A DNA stretch of 8,288 nucleotides. Source: Firmicutes bacterium UBA5454. Its GTDB lineage: Bacteria > Bacillota > Clostridia > Caldicoprobacterales > DTU083. The notes under the pieces were generated by a model. It ran no database searches. It was not told the origin of the DNA and worked only from the letters and a program-made list of their open reading frames with translations. The position numbers and the translations under genes were made by a program. Positions within the stretch are counted from its first letter, which is position 1, and each line of letters begins with the position of its first letter. The DNA is taken from assembly GCA_002426555.1 (NCBI GenBank), contig DIQU01000062.1, positions 23,379 through 31,666 on the forward strand. The letters run 5' to 3'. Below, piece by piece: positions 5,641-8,288 of the stretch.

Positions 5641-5809
5641 ATTAAATGTATATAGGCATAAATTGCTCAACAAGAATTTAAATTGATTGTTTACTGTATT
5701 TGCCTATCATTTTATATTGTACAATAGTAAGCAATATGTATGAGCTCTGAAGTAATTGCATCATAGTTTGATATCAGGGTTAATACATAGGAATGGGAAT
5801 GAGGGGCAA

Positions 5810-7243
5810 ATGGAAGAACTGGATATCAGGGATATTATACATATCATACGAAAACATTTTCGGATCATTGTTCTCACAATTTTATTGTTTGCTTCAGCTT
5901 CCGGCATAATCAGTGTCTTCTTTTTAGATGATGTATATGCCTCATCTACTACTCTCATTGTCAGCAAGCAAAATCAAAATTCAAATGTAAACGAGATTCA
6001 GCTCAGTGATGTAAACCTGTCCAGAAATCTGGTTGACACCTACAGTGTCATTATAAAAAGCAACCGGGTTTTGGAAAACGTGGTCAGTGATCTTGGTCTG
6101 AATATTAGCGTGAACACATTGAAGTCCAAAATTAACGTCAGTGCAGAAGGCAATACGGAAATTCTGCGCATTACGGTGGAAGATCTCATACCCGAGCAGG
6201 CAAGGGACATCGCTGATTCCACAGCTGAAGTATTTATTAGTGAAGTAAATAAACTTCTGAATATGGAAAACGTCCAGGTCATTGATACCGCAAGGGTTTC
6301 CCAGATTCCAATACGTCCAACCACAGTGAGAAACTGCATTATTGCAGCATTTCTCGGTCTCATGGTTGGTCTGGGGATTATATATCTCATAGAATATCTG
6401 GACAACACCATCAAAACACAGGAAGATGCTGAGGAGTTCCTGAAACTGCCTGTAATAGGAAGAATCCCCAACTTTGATACTAAAAAATCCAAAAAGAAAT
6501 CAGCTGACCGTTCTCCAAGGCTGGCAACAGGTGCAGCAACCAGAGCTCCTGTTACGGAAGCCTATAAAACACTGCGCACCAATATCCAGTTTTCCAACGT
6601 GGACAATAACTTGAAAGTGTTAATGGTAACCAGTACTTCAAAGGGCGAGGGCAAATCCTCAACTGCAGCCAATCTGGCGGTTTCCATAGCCCAGTCCAAT
6701 AAAAAGGTGCTGCTCATAGACTGTGATCTGCGAAGTTCAATCGTTCACCGGATTTTTCATCTTCTGAATGAAAAAGGGCTGACCAATATCCTGGTGGGGG
6801 AGGCTGAGCCAAGCTCAATAGTCAACAGTGGAGGTATTTCCAACCTCCATATAATAAGCGCCGGACCCAAACCGCCCAATCCGTCCGAACTTCTTGGTTC
6901 CACAAGGATGCAGGCATTTTTGCAGCAGGCAGCCGAAATATATGACATGATTATTCTGGATGCCCCGCCAATAATGCCGGTCTCCGATGCTTTAGTGTTG
7001 TCCAAATACACGGATGGTGTGGTATATGTGGTCGGTTATGGTGATATAGCCCGGGAGATGGTCATACGTGCAAAGACAGATTTGGAGAAGGTAGGAGCTA
7101 AAATCCTTGGGTCGGTTATTAACGATATTCCTCTTGATACCTTGGTTGGCTATGGGAGTTACTATTACTATTATGGCAGTGACAGCGATGGGAAAGGCAA
7201 AAAGGGGAGGAATAAAAAGAGAAGGGCTCAGCATAGTGCTTGA
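5810..7243 (+). CDS. Fused Wzz-type chain-length regulator and BY-kinase (CpsC-CpsD / Wzc-like)
   Basis: A 477-residue membrane protein that autophosphorylates on tyrosine and controls polymerisation and export of capsule or exopolysaccharide. A short cytosolic N-terminus (MEELDIRDI) leads into TM1 (about 19-39), an extracellular Wzz domain, a proline motif (IPIRP, 166-170) and TM2 (about 175-195). The cytosolic kinase has the EAYKTLRTNI motif (250-259), Walker A SKGEGKSS (277-284), Walker A' LLIDCD (301-306), Walker B IILDAPP (381-387) and a C-terminal tyrosine cluster (Tyr448, Tyr451-455) followed by a basic tail. Many Firmicutes split these halves into two genes; here they are fused, without the long extracellular coiled coil of proteobacterial Wzc. 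ATG 5810 follows GAGGGG and begins at the typical family N-terminus; an in-frame TTG at 5756 would add 18 unlikely residues. It is the first gene of the operon and overlaps the phosphatase gene by 8 bp. Confidence 0.93.
   Translation: MEELDIRDIIHIIRKHFRIIVLTILLFASASGIISVFFLDDVYASSTTLIVSKQNQNSNVNEIQLSDVNLSRNLVDTYSVIIKSNRVLENVVSDLGLNISVNTLKSKINVSAEGNTEILRITVEDLIPEQARDIADSTAEVFISEVNKLLNMENVQVIDTARVSQIPIRPTTVRNCIIAAFLGLMVGLGIIYLIEYLDNTIKTQEDAEEFLKLPVIGRIPNFDTKKSKKKSADRSPRLATGAATRAPVTEAYKTLRTNIQFSNVDNNLKVLMVTSTSKGEGKSSTAANLAVSIAQSNKKVLLIDCDLRSSIVHRIFHLLNEKGLTNILVGEAEPSSIVNSGGISNLHIISAGPKPPNPSELLGSTRMQAFLQQAAEIYDMIILDAPPIMPVSDALVLSKYTDGVVYVVGYGDIAREMVIRAKTDLEKVGAKILGSVINDIPLDTLVGYGSYYYYYGSDSDGKGKKGRNKKRRAQHSA
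7221..7238 (+). promoter_or_regulatory. Ribosome binding site that fixes the GTG 7236 start
   Basis: GAAGGG (7221-7226), inside the end of the kinase gene, is 9 nt before GTG 7236. This places the start one residue before the LDLHCH metal-binding strand, where CpsB-type proteins normally begin. Confidence 0.75.
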
Positions 7244-7982
7244 TCTTCATTGTCACCTGTTTCCGGATATGGATGACGGTCCTGCAACCATGGATGAAAC
7301 CTTGTCCATGTTGTACATAGCAAAAGAAGAGAATATTGACCTAATAGCTGCCACTCATCACTATATGGAGGAACAGCAGACTGTAGCAGAATACCTGGCT
7401 TCGTGGGAAGAAAAGCATAAACAGGTGCAGGAATTCATCAAGGCGGAAGATATTGACTTGGATATTGTTATGGGTGCTGAAGTCCTGATAAGCCCTTTCC
7501 TTGCTCAATTGGAGGGATTGGAAAGCCTTTGCATCAACGGCAGCCGATATTTATTGGTAGAGCTTCCCATGCTGGATATCCCGCAATATACGGAGGATGT
7601 AATATATGCTTTGAGGTTGAAGGGAATTACCCCGATTATTGCCCATCCGGAGCGTAACCATTGTATTATTAAAGACCCCAACCTGCTTCATTCTTTAATT
7701 GAAATGGGAGCTTTGGGTCAAGTCAATACCAGTAGCATTACCGGCTTGTATGGCAGAAAGATAAGGAAATGTGCTCGGATTTTGTTAGGGCACAACATGG
7801 CTCATCTGATTGCCACAGATGCACACTCACCCAGGACAAGGTCTCCTCGATTCAAAAAGGCAGTAACTCAACTGGAAAAGTGGTTTGGCAGTAAATATTC
7901 CCAGGTGTTGCTCTATGAGAACCCGATATCGGTGCTGAATGATGTTTTATTCATCAGAGAGCCGCCAATAAAATCAGGATAG
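7236..7982 (+). CDS. cpsB: CpsB/CapC-type protein-tyrosine phosphatase (PHP family)
   Basis: A 248-residue cytosolic metal-dependent phosphatase of the PHP fold that removes phosphate from the tyrosine cluster of the capsule BY-kinase. All expected metal-binding motifs are visible: His5 and His7 (DLHCH), the DMDDG loop (11-15), His41-His42 (ATHH), Glu82 (GAE), His137 in AHPER (136-140) and Asp195-x-His197 (TDAH). The length is typical of CpsB, CapC and YwqE proteins. The GTG start overlaps the kinase stop by 8 bp, so the kinase and its phosphatase are made from one coupled message. A longer reading frame reaching back to 7107 would run through the kinase gene and is not credible. A terminator-like hairpin follows the stop at once. 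Confidence 0.93.
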   Translation: MLDLHCHLFPDMDDGPATMDETLSMLYIAKEENIDLIAATHHYMEEQQTVAEYLASWEEKHKQVQEFIKAEDIDLDIVMGAEVLISPFLAQLEGLESLCINGSRYLLVELPMLDIPQYTEDVIYALRLKGITPIIAHPERNHCIIKDPNLLHSLIEMGALGQVNTSSITGLYGRKIRKCARILLGHNMAHLIATDAHSPRTRSPRFKKAVTQLEKWFGSKYSQVLLYENPISVLNDVLFIREPPIKSG

Positions 7983-8013
7983 AAGCCTTTGCTGTTTCGG
8001 CGCAAGGCTTTTT
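7983..8013 (+). terminator. Rho-independent terminator or attenuator after the phosphatase gene
   Basis: AAGCCTT (7983-7989) pairs with AAGGCTT (8004-8010), with an imperfect GC extension towards the loop, followed by a run of T ending at 8013. It begins directly after the TAG stop. The next gene, evidently of the same pathway, follows on the same strand with no convincing promoter in 8014-8100. The hairpin may therefore act as a partial terminator that reduces or regulates downstream expression. Confidence 0.75.
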
Positions 8014-8100
8014 AAAATGAGGTTATAGATTTACAGCAGGTAATATCGCATGTGAGTGGGGTGTATGGCGAAGCTATGTCAGAAAGGGGGCATGATATAC

Positions 8101-8288
8101 ATGATGACCACTAAGTTAAGAAGGGCCTTTTTAGCAGTACTGGATGGTATTATTATTTATTTATCTTATTTTGCAGCTGTCCTATTAAGATTTTCAGGAA
8201 ATATAAATGGTGAAACTTCTGTAAAGTATTTAAACAATCTACAATCAATAATCTGGTTCTATGCTATAATGATTAAGGGGTTTATCAC
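8101..8288 (+). CDS. N-terminal fragment of a CapD/EpsC-like polysaccharide biosynthesis membrane protein
   Basis: The first 62 codons of a gene that runs off the window. The product begins MMTTKLRRAF, then a hydrophobic segment (about residues 9-30) ending in LLRFSGNI, then a second hydrophobic stretch from about residue 50. The pattern of a short basic N-terminus, membrane helix and L-R-F-x-G-N-I is typical of CapD, EpsC and PglF-type membrane-anchored nucleotide-sugar dehydratases or epimerases. Initiating sugar-phosphate transferases (CoA-binding-3 type) start similarly, so the assignment is provisional. AAAGGGGG (8083-8090) lies 10 nt before ATG 8101. In-frame ATGs at 8092 (too close) and 8104 are alternatives. 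Its position after the kinase and phosphatase fits a capsule or exopolysaccharide operon. Confidence 0.7.
   Translation, partial: MMTTKLRRAFLAVLDGIIIYLSYFAAVLLRFSGNINGETSVKYLNNLQSIIWFYAIMIKGFI

Noticed and set aside
6040..6492. 150-codon minus-strand open frame opposite the kinase gene
   Set aside because: It is antisense to a well-conserved Wzz domain and TM2, with no family features.
7107..7235. Long upstream extension of the phosphatase frame with a hydrophobic segment
   Set aside because: It lies entirely within the conserved kinase C-terminus in another frame. The family begins at the DLHCH strand, matched by GTG 7236 and its ribosome binding site.
8014..8100. A specific known riboswitch (for example a cyclic-di-GMP class) or JUMPstart/ops element before the CapD-like gene
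   Set aside because: I looked for the conserved cores and did not find them. Only a short imperfect hairpin near 8065-8077 is visible, which is not enough to call.

Overview
The window looks like the chromosome of a low-GC Gram-positive bacterium, probably a member of the Clostridia. The evidence is strong purine-rich ribosome binding sites, frequent GTG and TTG starts, consensus sigma-A promoters, U-tailed terminators, and a capsule/exopolysaccharide phosphoregulatory set with a PHP-type (CpsB/CapC) phosphatase. The assignment to class is inference. No tRNA, rRNA, CRISPR array, transposase or regulator gene is visible.

Left part (1-2147): a 7-bp tandem repeat array, then a D-2-hydroxyacid dehydrogenase gene, a degenerate dispersed repeat, and a metal-dependent amidohydrolase gene whose true start (GTG 1251) lies just past that repeat.

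Centre (2140-5538): two divergently transcribed two-gene modules around a shared control region (3645-3913). Each module encodes an amidohydrolase-fold protein with a full set of metal ligands (minus strand 2895-3644; plus strand 3914-4741). Each is followed, with a 4-bp or 1-bp overlap, by a paralogous amidohydrolase-fold protein in which every canonical metal ligand is replaced but a G-H-W-P-F-R motif is kept (minus strand 2140-2898; plus strand 4741-5538). The duplicated pairing of an intact and a ligand-less paralogue suggests obligate partners, perhaps a heteromeric enzyme acting on a small organic acid or lactone. The substrate cannot be read from the sequence. The control region holds a consensus plus-strand promoter, a minus-strand promoter, and a 17-nt-period direct repeat between them. 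The minus module ends in an 8-bp convergent overlap with the upstream amidohydrolase gene, and its last gene has lost the usual C-terminal Gly-Asn tail.

Right part (5583-8288): a rho-independent terminator closes the amidohydrolase block, and a strong promoter starts a polysaccharide operon. The operon encodes a fused chain-length regulator/BY-kinase, an overlapping PHP-type phosphotyrosine phosphatase, another terminator-like hairpin, and the first 62 codons of a CapD/EpsC-like membrane protein cut off by the window end. The kinase and phosphatase would act as an on/off pair on the C-terminal tyrosine cluster. A functional link between this operon and the amidohydrolases is not shown.
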